From contig CAITZM010000043.1 in assembly GCA_903896925.1 (NCBI GenBank), positions 1 to 47,641 on the forward strand: a DNA stretch of 47,641 bases, read 5' to 3'. Shown piece after piece: positions 1 through 9,520 of the stretch; position 1 is the stretch's first letter, and every line of letters starts with the position of its first letter. The DNA comes from an uncultured Lentisphaerota bacterium (GTDB lineage Bacteria; Verrucomicrobiota; Kiritimatiellia; CAIQIC01). The position numbers and the translations under genes are program-made. A model generated the notes under the pieces. That model searched no databases and had not been told where the DNA came from. It saw only the letters and a list, made by a program, of their open reading frames with translations.

Positions 1-1188
1 CCCGGCCTTCGCGTTCTTGGTTTCGATGACGATGGTGTAGTCGGTGTTGTTGGTGGATTTGCAGGTGACATAGCTGCCGCCGCCCTGGAGGTAGCCGCAC
101 GCCTCGCCCTCCAGATATTTCCAGCCGAGGCCGGTGAACTGGCAGGTATGGGCGTGGCCCCACAGCTCCGGCATGAGGGTGTAGTTGCCGCTCCACGGCG
201 CGGGGGCGATGGCCATCGCGTGTTTGCCGTACCAGCCTTCAATTTTGTAGAAGGCGGAGATCAGGTGCCAGAAAACGGTGCTGGTGACTTTGTTATCAAT
301 GTAGTTTTCGTTAACGGCGCGCACCTTGTTGATCGCGCCATTGAAGCCGTCCTGATAGACATGCTCCTCGGTGTCCCAGATCGGCTTGCCGCTGTTGAGC
401 ACGTAGTCGGGCGAAGGCGACACCCCCTCGGGCGCGCCTTTCCACGTCGTGTGGTTGCTGATGATGCCGACCGCCTTGGCAAGCCCGGCGTCGGCGGCGA
501 GTTCCTTGGCGAAGAGCCATTTGTTCTCCGGCCGCCAGTTGTCGAAGCCGTGGATGATGACGTTGGTCAGCCCGGCCTTGTCGAGCGTCTGGCGATAGAG
601 TTTGACCCACGGCAGATTCACGCCGCTTTCGTTGCGACAGCCGGTGTAGCGGATGTCCAGGCCGTGATAGGTTTTGGCGCCCTTGATCCACGATACGTAG
701 AAGTCGCACATGTCCTGCGACCAGAAGCCGCCACCGCCCTTGCCCGAGCCGACCCACAGCGGGGCGTTCCAGGCCGTGACATCGAAGCGGATGGCCGGGT
801 TTCTTTTCTGCGCCTCCTTCATCAGCCACCACTCGTAGCCGCGCTGAAAATATTCCGGCTTCGGCTGGTCGAGTTCCTCGCGGCTGCGCGCGTGGCTTGG
901 CTCGGAGCCTTGCGTGCCGTTCTTGTCGCTGCCCATTTCCACGTACAGCACCTGGAGCGCGGCGCCGAAGTTCGGCTTGAAGAGATAGTCCAAAATCTCA
1001 CTGCGCTGCGGCTCGGGATATTCGACCAGCAGCCGCGAGGTCGCGCCGCCGCCGCTGACGGCGCCGATGCCATCGAACCGCCGCCCTTCGCGCTGCCCGT
1101 CCAGCGTGATGGTTTGCTGGGCCAGTCCCGGCAGGGACAACAAGGGCAGCAAGGTGATTAACGACTGGGTCCATGTGATCATTCTCAT
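1..1188 (-). CDS. GH59 galactocerebrosidase-like glycosidase (3' end outside window)
   Basis: The visible part is 396 residues from the start codon to the window edge, and no stop is reached. A signal peptide covers about residues 1-24. The next stretch (FDGIGAVSGGGATSRLL, about 38-54, then YPEPQRSEILDYLFKPNFGA) is the hallmark N-terminus of GH59 galactosylceramidases. The predicted acid/base is Glu187 in RNESG and the nucleophile is Glu274 in WDTEEH, the spacing expected for this retaining beta-galactosidase family. The N-terminal TIM barrel is present; the C-terminal beta-sandwich/lectin part is outside the window. It is the last visible gene of the long minus-strand operon, starting 36 nt after the GH35 stop. 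GH59 is known for beta-galactose release from galactolipids and other galactosides. The bacterial substrate is unknown; the context suggests a secreted enzyme acting on beta-galactose in a complex glycan. Confidence 0.85.
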   Translation of the reverse strand, partial: MRMITWTQSLITLLPLLSLPGLAQQTITLDGQREGRRFDGIGAVSGGGATSRLLVEYPEPQRSEILDYLFKPNFGAALQVLYVEMGSDKNGTQGSEPSHARSREELDQPKPEYFQRGYEWWLMKEAQKRNPAIRFDVTAWNAPLWVGSGKGGGGFWSQDMCDFYVSWIKGAKTYHGLDIRYTGCRNESGVNLPWVKLYRQTLDKAGLTNVIIHGFDNWRPENKWLFAKELAADAGLAKAVGIISNHTTWKGAPEGVSPSPDYVLNSGKPIWDTEEHVYQDGFNGAINKVRAVNENYIDNKVTSTVFWHLISAFYKIEGWYGKHAMAIAPAPWSGNYTLMPELWGHAHTCQFTGLGWKYLEGEACGYLQGGGSYVTCKSTNNTDYTIVIETKNAKAG

Positions 1189-1224
1189 CCGGTTCTCTCC
1201 CTTGAAATCTTACCTTCCAGCTGC

Positions 1225-3054
1225 TCACTTCTTGGGTTTCAAATCCTCCGGGAAAGGAAGCGGAGGTTCCTCGATCAGCGTCGTGGTGCCGGCAACGGAG
1301 AGCGCCTTGGGCGGGTTGTCCTTGAGCTCGAGGATCACGATCTCGTTCCCGCCTTTTCTCTGCCACGGGCTGGGCAGGTAGAGCGAGCGGCTGGCGCCGA
1401 CATCCCAGTACCGGCCCAGGTTGTGGCCGTTGACCCACACCACGCCGTAGCCCCAGTTGCGCATGTCCAGAAACGTCTCGGCGGTCTTGTCCAGCGTGAA
1501 CGTGCCCCGGTAGAATGCCGGGCCGTTGTGGGCGGCCTTGACCTGCGGGAGTCCGGAGGGAGGCTCGGCCGGCAGCGGGAAAAGCGCCCAGCCGGTCAGC
1601 GGCTTGCCGTCCAACGTCGGATTCGCGGCCAGGCCCTTCGTCTCATAGGCCGTGGCCCGGCTCCGCCCGAGGTTGTACACGAGAATATCCAACGTGGCGG
1701 GGCCGCTGCGGTCCAGCGGGATCTTGAACGTCTCCCGGCCGTATTTGGAATAGGCCCGCCCCACCGGCTGGCCGTTGACCATGACCATCACGTAGTCGCG
1801 CGCCTTGCTAACATCGAGCACGCCTTTAATTCCTTGGTCGAACCTCTTCCGGTAGAGCACGAATCCGTAAGCCTGCCCAAGAGCCTCCATCGTCTGCACG
1901 TCGGGCGATGCGACAGGTGCTGGCAGCGTGTCGAGCAACGCGCACTGCCGGGTCAGTTGAAACGGCGCGATCTCCATCACGGCCGGGTCGGGCGGAATCG
2001 GCGGCGGGTTTTGCTTCAATGCCTGGATGAAATATTCGCGCAATGCTTTGTACTTCGGCGTGACGCGCCCCGCCTCATCCACGGGCGCATCGTAGTCGTA
2101 ACTGGTGATCGTTGCATCCATGTTTTGGAAGCCGAATGTCGTTCCGCCGAAGAACATGTAGTAGCAGTAGTTGATATTCCGGTCGAGCAGCCACTTGGCG
2201 TTGTGCAACTCGCTGCTGACGGGGCGGCGGTTGATCTTCATGCCCCAATGCGAAAACCACGCCGTATAATTCTCGGCGTTGTAGACCGGATGGCCCTGCT
2301 TGCCGGCCAGGTACTTCACCCGTTCATAGAGTTTCTGGTCGTTCACCACGCCGTTGACGCCGCGCAGGACGCCGGGGATGCCTTCCTCGGGGTCGAAGGT
2401 CTTGAGCCCGGGATCACAGGTGAAAAGCTGACCGTCGAAGCCGGCTTCCCGGAAGATTTTGGTCAGCGCTTTCATGTAATCGTCAATCGCCCGGTGCTCG
2501 TTGTCCACCTGCACCATCAGGATCGGTCCGCCGCGGTGGATCTGCAGGTCGGCCAACTGTTCGGCGAGTTTCTGGATATACCGGCCGCCATACTCCAGTT
2601 TGACCTGAGGCATCGGGCGCGTTGCGCTGCACTTCGGGATCAACCAGGCCGGCAGCCCGCCGAATTCGAACTCCGCGCAGACGTAAGGACCCGGGCGCAA
2701 GATGACCCACATCCCGTTGGCCTGACACAGCTTCACGACGCGGCGGACATCGTTGAACCCTTCGAAATTGAACCGCCCCTCCTGCGGCTCAATCTGGTTC
2801 CACATCACATAGAGGCTGATGGCGTTCAACCCCATGGCCTTGGCCTGTTTGATCCGGTGGTCCCAGAACTCCGGCACCACGCGCGGCATGTGCATCTCGC
2901 CGGCGACGATGCGGACGTTCTCCCCGTCGATGACGAAGTTCCCACCCTTCAAGGCAAGCGTATGTGCCTTGCCATCCGGCATCGGTACCGCCGTCGCCTC
3001 CCTCGGGGCGATACCCAGGCCGAGCAACAAGCAACTGAACAGGATCATTCTCAT
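1225..3054 (-). CDS. GH35 beta-galactosidase, secreted
   Basis: A 609-residue protein with an N-terminal signal peptide (RMILFSCLLLGLGIA) and a GH35 TIM barrel. It shows the family sequence GGPILMVQVDNEH near residue 180, whose Glu in NE is the acid/base, and HPVYNAENYTAWFSHWG near 260, whose Glu in AEN is the nucleophile. The 75-residue distance between them fits the family. The C-terminal part (WVNGHNLGRYWDVGASRSLYLP) is the galactose-binding-like beta-sandwich typical of GH35. I prefer the start at 3054: GGGGGAA lies just upstream and it begins 1 nt after the stop of the esterase gene. An in-frame ATG at 3072 would overlap that gene. The Asp-Asn-Glu replaces the more usual Glu-Asn-Glu, but the catalytic Glu is kept. 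It removes terminal beta-galactose; linkage preference cannot be read from sequence. Confidence 0.93.
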   Translation of the reverse strand: MRMILFSCLLLGLGIAPREATAVPMPDGKAHTLALKGGNFVIDGENVRIVAGEMHMPRVVPEFWDHRIKQAKAMGLNAISLYVMWNQIEPQEGRFNFEGFNDVRRVVKLCQANGMWVILRPGPYVCAEFEFGGLPAWLIPKCSATRPMPQVKLEYGGRYIQKLAEQLADLQIHRGGPILMVQVDNEHRAIDDYMKALTKIFREAGFDGQLFTCDPGLKTFDPEEGIPGVLRGVNGVVNDQKLYERVKYLAGKQGHPVYNAENYTAWFSHWGMKINRRPVSSELHNAKWLLDRNINYCYYMFFGGTTFGFQNMDATITSYDYDAPVDEAGRVTPKYKALREYFIQALKQNPPPIPPDPAVMEIAPFQLTRQCALLDTLPAPVASPDVQTMEALGQAYGFVLYRKRFDQGIKGVLDVSKARDYVMVMVNGQPVGRAYSKYGRETFKIPLDRSGPATLDILVYNLGRSRATAYETKGLAANPTLDGKPLTGWALFPLPAEPPSGLPQVKAAHNGPAFYRGTFTLDKTAETFLDMRNWGYGVVWVNGHNLGRYWDVGASRSLYLPSPWQRKGGNEIVILELKDNPPKALSVAGTTTLIEEPPLPFPEDLKPKK

Positions 3055-3055
3055 G

Positions 3056-4426
3056 TTATTTCCCCCAGTCATCTGTCCGGAACGGCGAGGCCGGCAGGCC
3101 GTGTTCGTCGAACAGGCTCACCGTCGGCCAACTCTCCCATGCGTACCGTACCGCCACCGGCTTGGGCACGGCGGGGTTGCTGACGACCAACGTGTGCCCT
3201 CGAATCACCGCCGTTGCGGGGACAAACTGCCGGTCTTCACCGGCGATGGTGAACCCGCCGCCTACTTTTTTCAGCGCACCGCCGGTGAAGTTCACGGCGA
3301 TGCTTGCGCCTTCCACCTGGAAGCCGTCGTAGAGCGGCCCGCAGCCGGTCACTTTTTCGCCATACACCAGTCGAAGCGCTTCCAGCGCGAGCCGTTCGCC
3401 GACCGGCTTCTTGTCGGCAGGATGGATGTTGTCTTTCTCGCCGTGATCGATCGTGACAACAAACCCGGCCTTGTTAGCCTGCCGGAAGGCGACGAGTTGC
3501 GACTCGCGCAACACCGGCCAGCCCTCTGCCTTGTGCGCCGGCAGCTGGACGATGAGGAAGGGCAGGTCGGGCTGGCCACACGCTGCGCGCCAGCTTCGTA
3601 TCAGCACCGGCAACGTCTCGCGATAACCAAAACTGCCGCTGCCGGCATTGTGCTCGCCCTGGTACCAGACGATGCCGCGCTTGCCATACCGGATGACCGG
3701 CGCAAGCGCACCGTTCCAGTCGGATGACGGATAGCCGCCGTCCACCTTCGTTCGCTTCACCGCGGTCTCGTAAAACTTTCGCCCGCTTTCATAGGACAGC
3801 AGCGCCTCCTTCGGCATCTTGATCTGCGCCATCCCACCGGCATGCGAAGCGCGCACAATGCCGATGGGCACGTTCAGATGCTGGTGAAGCGAGCGTGCAA
3901 AGTAGAAAGCGATCGCCGAGTAACCCGCGTTCTTCTCCGGACGAAGCGAGTCCCAGGCACAGCCTGCCGGCACGTCCTCCTGCGGCGTGTCTTTGAAAAG
4001 CCCCCACGGCACCGTGAAAATGCGCACCATCGGCAGCGTCGTGGTCCGGATGTCGTCTGTCGTTCCGGGATACCGCTTGCAGGTGTCCATCGACATGGCC
4101 GCATTCGACTGCCCGGAGACTTGGAACACGTCGCCGACCAGAACGTTGGCGATGCTTAGCGATCCAACCCGCATCGTGCGCGGCTCGGCGTTTGCTTGCA
4201 GCGCATCTAGCGTGATCATCCACTTCCCGGCTGCATCGGCTTTCGCCGCTTTCGTCTGCCCGGCATATTCAACGGTGACTTGTTCGCCGGGATCGGCCCA
4301 GCCCCAGACCGGCACCGGCTGCTCGCGTTGCAGCATCATGCCGTCGGAAAAGATGCGCGGCAGGCGGACTGCAGCGCCGGCAAGCATCGGGAAACATAGC
4401 GCGATCAGCAGCAGGCGTTTTTTCAT
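3056..4426 (-). CDS. Sialate O-acetylesterase-like carbohydrate esterase (SASA domain)
   Basis: A 456-residue secreted esterase. After a signal peptide (about 1-19) comes the typical beta-sandwich opening LPRIFSDGMMLQREQPVPVWG. The SASA/SGNH catalytic domain follows, with nucleophile Ser107 in SGQSN, the WYQGEHN block near 254-260, and the Asp-x-x-His pair Asp332/His335 in DNIHP. Enzymes of this family remove acetyl esters from sialic acids or, in plant-polymer and algal clusters, from other sugars. Sialidase genes are absent here, so general glycan deacetylation is as likely as sialate esterase activity. Its ATG overlaps the stop of the upstream short clan GH-D gene by ATGA, suggesting translational coupling. 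Confidence 0.9.
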   Translation of the reverse strand: MKKRLLLIALCFPMLAGAAVRLPRIFSDGMMLQREQPVPVWGWADPGEQVTVEYAGQTKAAKADAAGKWMITLDALQANAEPRTMRVGSLSIANVLVGDVFQVSGQSNAAMSMDTCKRYPGTTDDIRTTTLPMVRIFTVPWGLFKDTPQEDVPAGCAWDSLRPEKNAGYSAIAFYFARSLHQHLNVPIGIVRASHAGGMAQIKMPKEALLSYESGRKFYETAVKRTKVDGGYPSSDWNGALAPVIRYGKRGIVWYQGEHNAGSGSFGYRETLPVLIRSWRAACGQPDLPFLIVQLPAHKAEGWPVLRESQLVAFRQANKAGFVVTIDHGEKDNIHPADKKPVGERLALEALRLVYGEKVTGCGPLYDGFQVEGASIAVNFTGGALKKVGGGFTIAGEDRQFVPATAVIRGHTLVVSNPAVPKPVAVRYAWESWPTVSLFDEHGLPASPFRTDDWGK

Positions 4427-5343
4427 TTTATAGTCTGTGGTTGATGGCTGCCCGGCTGCATCGGCTTCTTCGGCGCAAACCGGGTGAGTCCTTCGATCAC
4501 GAGCACCAGGCCGGGATCGGAAATATCCCCCGGCTTCGCGGCCATCAAGCCGACGCGGTGCAGGACGGAGCCGGGAAGCGTGAGCCTGCCACCATCCACG
4601 CTGACCTCACGCGTGATGTCCACCGGCGTTGAGCCGGCGAGGTCCTGAGCCAGCACCTTGTTGCCGGCGAGTGCGTTGGTGGTGACGAGCGTGAGGCTGG
4701 CGTATTCCAGCCAGATATCCGGCGCGAGTTCGTGGATGCGCGGCAGCATCCGGAATTTCCACAGCGGTTTCCCGCGGTCGCCGATGCCCCAGTCCACTTT
4801 CCAGTAGAGCACGCCCGCCTGCTGCGACCAGCGGAGGCGCTCGGCCCAGTAGTCGTCGCTGCCGATAGTTTCCTGGCCCGGCAGCCGGTTGCGCGAGTTG
4901 CAAATCCAGAGGCCCAGCCCGCGCCAGCCCTTCGCCTGCAGCGCCGTGTTCAGTTTCGTGAGCCGCTCTGCCGGTGTGCCGGTTAAGGACGGGAAGCGTC
5001 CGGCGTCCAACTCCACGCTGCCGCGTGCCAGATGATGGTGCCCGCCTCCGAGCGGAAAATCGTATGCGTCATCGAGCAGGAAAATCAGGTCGCCGCGCAC
5101 CTCGGGAAAAAAGCCGAGCCAGTTTTGTAGTGGCCCGCTCCCGAACAGATTCGCCTCGACCATCTGGTCGGCCTGCGGGCTCGCGCCCGCGTAACCGCAA
5201 GCGAACCCTTGCACATTCCACGTGCAGAAATAATCCGGCGTTGCGCCTGGCGTCTCCGGCACGAGACCGGGTTCGGCGGCGCACAGGGTCAGCGTCGCCA
5301 GCAGCAGGACGATGAGGAGTGTGACCGTGATTTTGATGCTCAT
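4423..5343 (-). CDS. Short secreted clan GH-D (alpha-galactosidase-like) barrel, probably truncated
   Basis: A 306-residue protein starting at the ATG at 5343, followed by a clear signal peptide (ITVTLLIVLLLATLTLCA). The sequence YWAERLRWSQQAGVLYWKVDWG (about residues 150-171) resembles the strand carrying the nucleophile Asp in clan GH-D enzymes (GH27/GH36: K-x-D). Those enzymes then need a second catalytic Asp about 50-70 residues later. Here the barrel runs into WLEYASLTLVTTNALAGNK and then directly into a short C-terminal beta-rich tail ending in APKKPMQPG. The acid/base half of the barrel therefore seems to be missing. The reading frame itself is intact and is embedded in the operon: 50 nt after the GH127 stop and an ATGA overlap with the next gene. 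It may be an in-frame deletion derivative or a binding protein. The exact family is not certain. Confidence 0.6.
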   Translation of the reverse strand: MSIKITVTLLIVLLLATLTLCAAEPGLVPETPGATPDYFCTWNVQGFACGYAGASPQADQMVEANLFGSGPLQNWLGFFPEVRGDLIFLLDDAYDFPLGGGHHHLARGSVELDAGRFPSLTGTPAERLTKLNTALQAKGWRGLGLWICNSRNRLPGQETIGSDDYWAERLRWSQQAGVLYWKVDWGIGDRGKPLWKFRMLPRIHELAPDIWLEYASLTLVTTNALAGNKVLAQDLAGSTPVDITREVSVDGGRLTLPGSVLHRVGLMAAKPGDISDPGLVLVIEGLTRFAPKKPMQPGSHQPQTIK

Positions 5344-5393
5344 AATGCTTGCGACTTCCAAATTGTGAGTTTCAACAATCCCGTTTCTCCGAT

Positions 5394-7361
5394 TCAAGGC
5401 GATGCGACGTGCGGCAGGAACGTGACCCACCGCGTGTCCGGTTCGCGGTTCGCCCGGAAGTAGAACGGAACGAAACTGACCTCCTTGACTGCTCCCGACG
5501 ACACTTTTGGAAGGGTTTCCGCCGGGCTGGATGCCGGCGCCGATCGTTCGTAAGCGCGAACCGTCAACACGTAGAAGCCGAGTTCCGGACGAAATTTCGC
5601 GCTGATCGCCTTCGACGGGTTGTCGCGATCCAACAACACCACCGCTCGTGCGGGGTCGATCCCGGCGGCGTCCTGCCTCTCCAAGCAATACACAATCGGC
5701 CCGCGGCGAAACGCCACCTGGCCGCGCGAGGCGGCCGACTGCGGCTGCCCGAAGATCGGCTCCGGCCGCATCGGCATGTCGAGCACGACTTTGTCGCCAG
5801 CCTGCCACGTGCGATCAATCTGGTGATACGATCCGGGCTTGGCCTGCGACCGCGGCCCACCGGCCACCGCCACCTCAGCCGTATCGCACCACGCCGGCAC
5901 GCGGAGTCCGAGACAGAAGCGGCTCGGCTTGTCCGGGATGACACGCACCGTGACCGTGCCCTCGTGCGGGTAGCGTGTCTGCATCTCGATCCGCACAGCC
6001 GTGCTATCGGGCAAACGATGCCGCGCGACGGCATCGGTAAACAGATTCACCAACACGCCATCGCGATTCGCGCTGAAGACGTATTCCGGCAGTTGCCCGA
6101 AGAACCTCCATGAATTGGGAAAACAACATGACGTGGAATGCAGGTTTGGGAGGACCGTTCGGTGCACGGGGTTGCCCCCGTGGTCGGTGCGTCCAGCCAG
6201 ATCGCCCACGCGCCGCAGCGGATTGTAGTAGAAGATGCCGAGGTGATCCGACGAGACGGCGCCGAGATAGTGGTTGTAGAGGATCGTCTCGATCGCGTCG
6301 AAGTAGCGGCTCTCGCCGGTGATGGCGTGCATTCGCCAGGAAAACATCATCAGCGACACGGAAGCGCACGTCTCTGCGATATCGCGGTTGGGGTTTCCTT
6401 CAAGGCACTGCGGCAAGTCGAACGCCACGGTGGGGATGGTTTCGTTATAGCCAATGCCGCCGGTGGGATACATGCGCGTCGAGACGATCTCGTCCCACAG
6501 GCTCCGCAGCGGGCGCTCGAAATCGCGGTCGCCGGTTTCGATGAAAAGTTCCGCGGAACCGGTCAGCAGATAACACAAGCGCACGGCGTGCCGCGAACCG
6601 CCGCCGCCCGCACGCACATCGGCGAGCGTTGGGCCGAGCCGGCTCATCTGCGTGACGGCGGATGCGAAGTCGAGGTAGCGTCTTTCGCCTGTCGCCCGAT
6701 ACAGGCGCACAAGGGCCGGCTCGATCTCAGGGTGCTCGCGGCTGCCGACGTCGCGGAAATACGGATGCCCGGCCTCTTTCGCATGGGCGTAGAAATCCGC
6801 GAGCCGGCACGCCGCATCCAGCAACGTTCGCCTGCCGGTAGCCTTGTGGTGAGCGACGGCGGCTTCGATGAAGTGACCGGCGCAGTAGAGATCGTGCCAG
6901 ACCTTGTCATCGAACGGCCGGGCCGGACTGAGCCGCGTGCCCAGATAGCCGTCCTTTTCCTGCAGCCGTGCCAAAAGGTCCGCGTAGCGTTCCACCGCCC
7001 CGGCGAGTTCGCCCAGCGACGGATCGTAGGAGATGGCGTAGCACGCTCCTTCAAGCCACTTGTATAAGTCCGTGTCGGTCGCCAATCGCCGGCAGACCGC
7101 AGGTGGCGGTTCGCCACGCCCCCGCGCCTCGAATGCTGCCGGGATGGCACTCTTGAGTCCCGCCGGAATGCTCGCGCGGTTGTTGGCATCGACGTGCGCG
7201 CCGAGGAATCCTCCGAGTTTCACGTCGCCCAGCGGGATGGGCCGGCAAACCGTGCGCTCGCCCGACCAGTCGCCGATGGCGGCGGCCTGAAACTCGCCAG
7301 CGCGCAGCACGGCCAGCGGCGCGAGCAGCAGGGCGGAGAGGAGTGTGAAGCTGTGTTTCAT
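5394..7361 (-). CDS. GH127 beta-L-arabinofuranosidase-like enzyme (DUF1680)
   Basis: A 655-residue protein, close to the usual GH127 length (about 650), with a signal peptide (HSFTLLSALLLAPLAVLRA). The (alpha/alpha)6 barrel is recognisable. The metal-site residues known from GH127 arabinofuranosidase (Glu, Cys, Cys, Cys) are present as Glu330 and Cys332 in AETCAS and Cys412-Cys413 in TSCCFP. One of the latter cysteines is the nucleophile in the family. The gene starts by an ATGA overlap with the GH31 stop; longer in-frame versions would run into GH31 and lack a signal peptide. GH127 releases beta-L-arabinofuranose, but several relatives in the DUF1680 superfamily (GH137, GH142, GH146) cleave other sugars, so specificity is inferred only. 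Confidence 0.88.
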   Translation of the reverse strand: MKHSFTLLSALLLAPLAVLRAGEFQAAAIGDWSGERTVCRPIPLGDVKLGGFLGAHVDANNRASIPAGLKSAIPAAFEARGRGEPPPAVCRRLATDTDLYKWLEGACYAISYDPSLGELAGAVERYADLLARLQEKDGYLGTRLSPARPFDDKVWHDLYCAGHFIEAAVAHHKATGRRTLLDAACRLADFYAHAKEAGHPYFRDVGSREHPEIEPALVRLYRATGERRYLDFASAVTQMSRLGPTLADVRAGGGGSRHAVRLCYLLTGSAELFIETGDRDFERPLRSLWDEIVSTRMYPTGGIGYNETIPTVAFDLPQCLEGNPNRDIAETCASVSLMMFSWRMHAITGESRYFDAIETILYNHYLGAVSSDHLGIFYYNPLRRVGDLAGRTDHGGNPVHRTVLPNLHSTSCCFPNSWRFFGQLPEYVFSANRDGVLVNLFTDAVARHRLPDSTAVRIEMQTRYPHEGTVTVRVIPDKPSRFCLGLRVPAWCDTAEVAVAGGPRSQAKPGSYHQIDRTWQAGDKVVLDMPMRPEPIFGQPQSAASRGQVAFRRGPIVYCLERQDAAGIDPARAVVLLDRDNPSKAISAKFRPELGFYVLTVRAYERSAPASSPAETLPKVSSGAVKEVSFVPFYFRANREPDTRWVTFLPHVASP

Positions 7362-9520
7362 TTTGTTGCCAGAGCCGTGGTCGTTTTTGTTCCGCGATAC
7401 GCGATGGACACCGTTTGTTGGCCGGGCATGACGCGAAGATTGAAGGTGCGTTTCAATCTGGCGCCGCCTTCGTTTGCGGGTTCGATGGTAAGCGTCCGAG
7501 CGGCGTCGTTCCAGAGGAAGCGAGTGCGGGCACCGTCTTGTTTCAGATAATCCATGCTGTGGCCGTCGTCGTCGTAGAGCGTGTAGTCGCCGTCGGCGCC
7601 CGGGTAGATGCGCAATTCCGTCGGCTCGGTCACCGGTTGCGCCGTGAACTGGCGGACTGGATCGAGCGGGATGATCGCGCCAGCGCGAACGAACAGCGGC
7701 AGCGTGGCAATATCCACGGCGCGGGTGATTTTGTGTCCTCCTTCGCGAGCTTCGCCGGTCCACCAGTCGAACCATTTGCCACGCGGCAGATAGACTTTTC
7801 TCTCGGTCGCTCCTTTTGCTATGACGGGAGCCACAAGGAGATCGCGGCCCCAGAGGAACTCGTCGCTGCGCTTCACGGCTTCGGCTTCATCGGGATGATG
7901 CAGCCAGAGCGCGCGCATCATCGGCAGGCCGGTGTCGCAGGCTTCGCGGGCGAGAGTGTAGTTGTAGGGCAGGAGTTGGTAACGCAGTTCGAGATACTTT
8001 CGGCAAATCGGCTCAACCTCCGCGTTGTGCAGTTCCTCGGGCTTGGGCACATAGCCATCTTCATAGACTCCAGCGTCGCCGGTGCTCCAACCCCACGGCA
8101 GGCGCAGGTGCCAGTTTCGACCATGTGAACGGAAGGATGGCGAGAAGGCACCAAATTGAAACCAGCGCACATACAGTTCCGCCGAGAGGTCGGGCTTGCA
8201 AGTGAAGCCGCCGATGTCGGAACCCCAGAATGGCGTGAGGCTCAGGCCGCTGTTCAGCGCTGAGGGCACTTGTACAGCCAGGGCCGCCCAAGTCGTATAG
8301 CAATCACCCGACCAAATCCAGCCGCCGAAGCGTTGCGCTCCCGGGGTCATCGTGCGGTGGAGCGACCACGGGCGTTCGTCTGCGCGCGTCTGCAGCGGCC
8401 CTTCAAAATACATGCGATGCCGGGCGAGCCGTCCCGCCGTGGTCAGATCCTCGCCATTATCCGGCCACCATGCATCCACTCCCGCTTGATGGAACGGCAG
8501 GTGCTGTTTCCAATAGCTGGCGATGTGCGACGCCCCGTCAGCCGCCGGCGACACATCTTCGCCGTGCAGACTGGGAGGATAGCGCGTGGCATGGATCGCG
8601 ACTTTGAAATCCAATCCATGCAGCTCGCGCAGGTTCGCCGCGGGTTCGGGAAAATTGCCCGTGTTCCATGCGAAGGGCGCTTGGCCGTTGCCCCAGCCGG
8701 ATTTGCAATAGACCTCGCTCAGATAGATCAAGGCGTCGCAAGGCAACTGCTTCTCGCGAAACAGGCGCGCGACTTGGAGCACCTCGTCCCATCCCGCGAG
8801 CGTGCGGTGAGACTGCATGTAGCCAAGCGCCCAACGCGGTGGCAGCGCCGCGCCACCCGTCAGCCGACGAAGCTCCGCCAAGATCTGCGGCGGCTGATCG
8901 GCTCCGATGAGAAAGAAGCGCAGCGGCTGGCCTCCGGCAGGACCGCGAAAAACTCCGTGGTCGCCCCGCAGATCGAACTCACCCATCAGACCTGCTTTGT
9001 TCATCGAGCGTTTCTCCTGCACGTCCGGCAAGTCCTGCATGAACAGCGCCCATCCATTTGCGCCGATCAAAACTGGAGAGACCACACGCGTCGTCGCATT
9101 GCCTTTAACGTCACCATCCGCTAGCGATTGCAGCTTTCCTCGACGGTCGAAGCCAGCGCCGCCTTCGCCGAGCCCAAACACCGGCGCATCCGTCTTGAAC
9201 GTCATGCTCCCGTCCGCCTGCCAGGCCAGCCGTTGCACGACCGTTCCATCCTTGCGGCGCGCGGTGATCGTCAATGGCGACCGCGCAATTTCCATTCGCA
9301 GATCACCGACCTCCAACGCTTGCGGCGCGTCTGCCACCGGCCCGCGCCACTTCTCCTCGCGCGGAAACTCCACGAGCATCGTCGACGCTGGCGGCTTGTC
9401 GTCCTTCGGGCCAAGCCGGATTTCGATCGTGTGATCCGAGATCCGCGCCACCGTCAATTCTTGTGCGTGAAGATTTACAACCAGCAGCAGGGCGGCGAGG
9501 AGGGTGAGAATGTGTTTCAT
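7358..9520 (-). CDS. GH31 alpha-glycosidase (alpha-xylosidase/alpha-glucosidase type), secreted
   Basis: A 720-residue GH31 enzyme with signal peptide (HILTLLAALLLVVNLHA), an N-terminal beta-sandwich (about 20-215), the catalytic barrel and a C-terminal beta-domain that ends with a DUF5110-like stretch (RIYPGADGDYTLYDDDG). The predicted nucleophile is Asp354 in GVDAWWPDNGED and the acid/base Asp406 in WIWSGDCYTTW. This pair resembles YicI-type alpha-xylosidases (DFGE and GGDC) more than maltase-type enzymes, but a specific substrate cannot be assigned. Both borders are ATGA overlaps: with the clan GH-A gene upstream and GH127 downstream. In this operon it would remove an alpha-linked side sugar. 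Confidence 0.92.
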   Translation of the reverse strand: MKHILTLLAALLLVVNLHAQELTVARISDHTIEIRLGPKDDKPPASTMLVEFPREEKWRGPVADAPQALEVGDLRMEIARSPLTITARRKDGTVVQRLAWQADGSMTFKTDAPVFGLGEGGAGFDRRGKLQSLADGDVKGNATTRVVSPVLIGANGWALFMQDLPDVQEKRSMNKAGLMGEFDLRGDHGVFRGPAGGQPLRFFLIGADQPPQILAELRRLTGGAALPPRWALGYMQSHRTLAGWDEVLQVARLFREKQLPCDALIYLSEVYCKSGWGNGQAPFAWNTGNFPEPAANLRELHGLDFKVAIHATRYPPSLHGEDVSPAADGASHIASYWKQHLPFHQAGVDAWWPDNGEDLTTAGRLARHRMYFEGPLQTRADERPWSLHRTMTPGAQRFGGWIWSGDCYTTWAALAVQVPSALNSGLSLTPFWGSDIGGFTCKPDLSAELYVRWFQFGAFSPSFRSHGRNWHLRLPWGWSTGDAGVYEDGYVPKPEELHNAEVEPICRKYLELRYQLLPYNYTLAREACDTGLPMMRALWLHHPDEAEAVKRSDEFLWGRDLLVAPVIAKGATERKVYLPRGKWFDWWTGEAREGGHKITRAVDIATLPLFVRAGAIIPLDPVRQFTAQPVTEPTELRIYPGADGDYTLYDDDGHSMDYLKQDGARTRFLWNDAARTLTIEPANEGGARLKRTFNLRVMPGQQTVSIAYRGTKTTTALATK

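Noticed and set aside
4423..5808. 461-codon version of the short clan GH-D protein
   Set aside because: The first 155 codons overlap the GH127 coding region in another frame and lack a signal peptide; the ATG at 5343 is followed directly by one.
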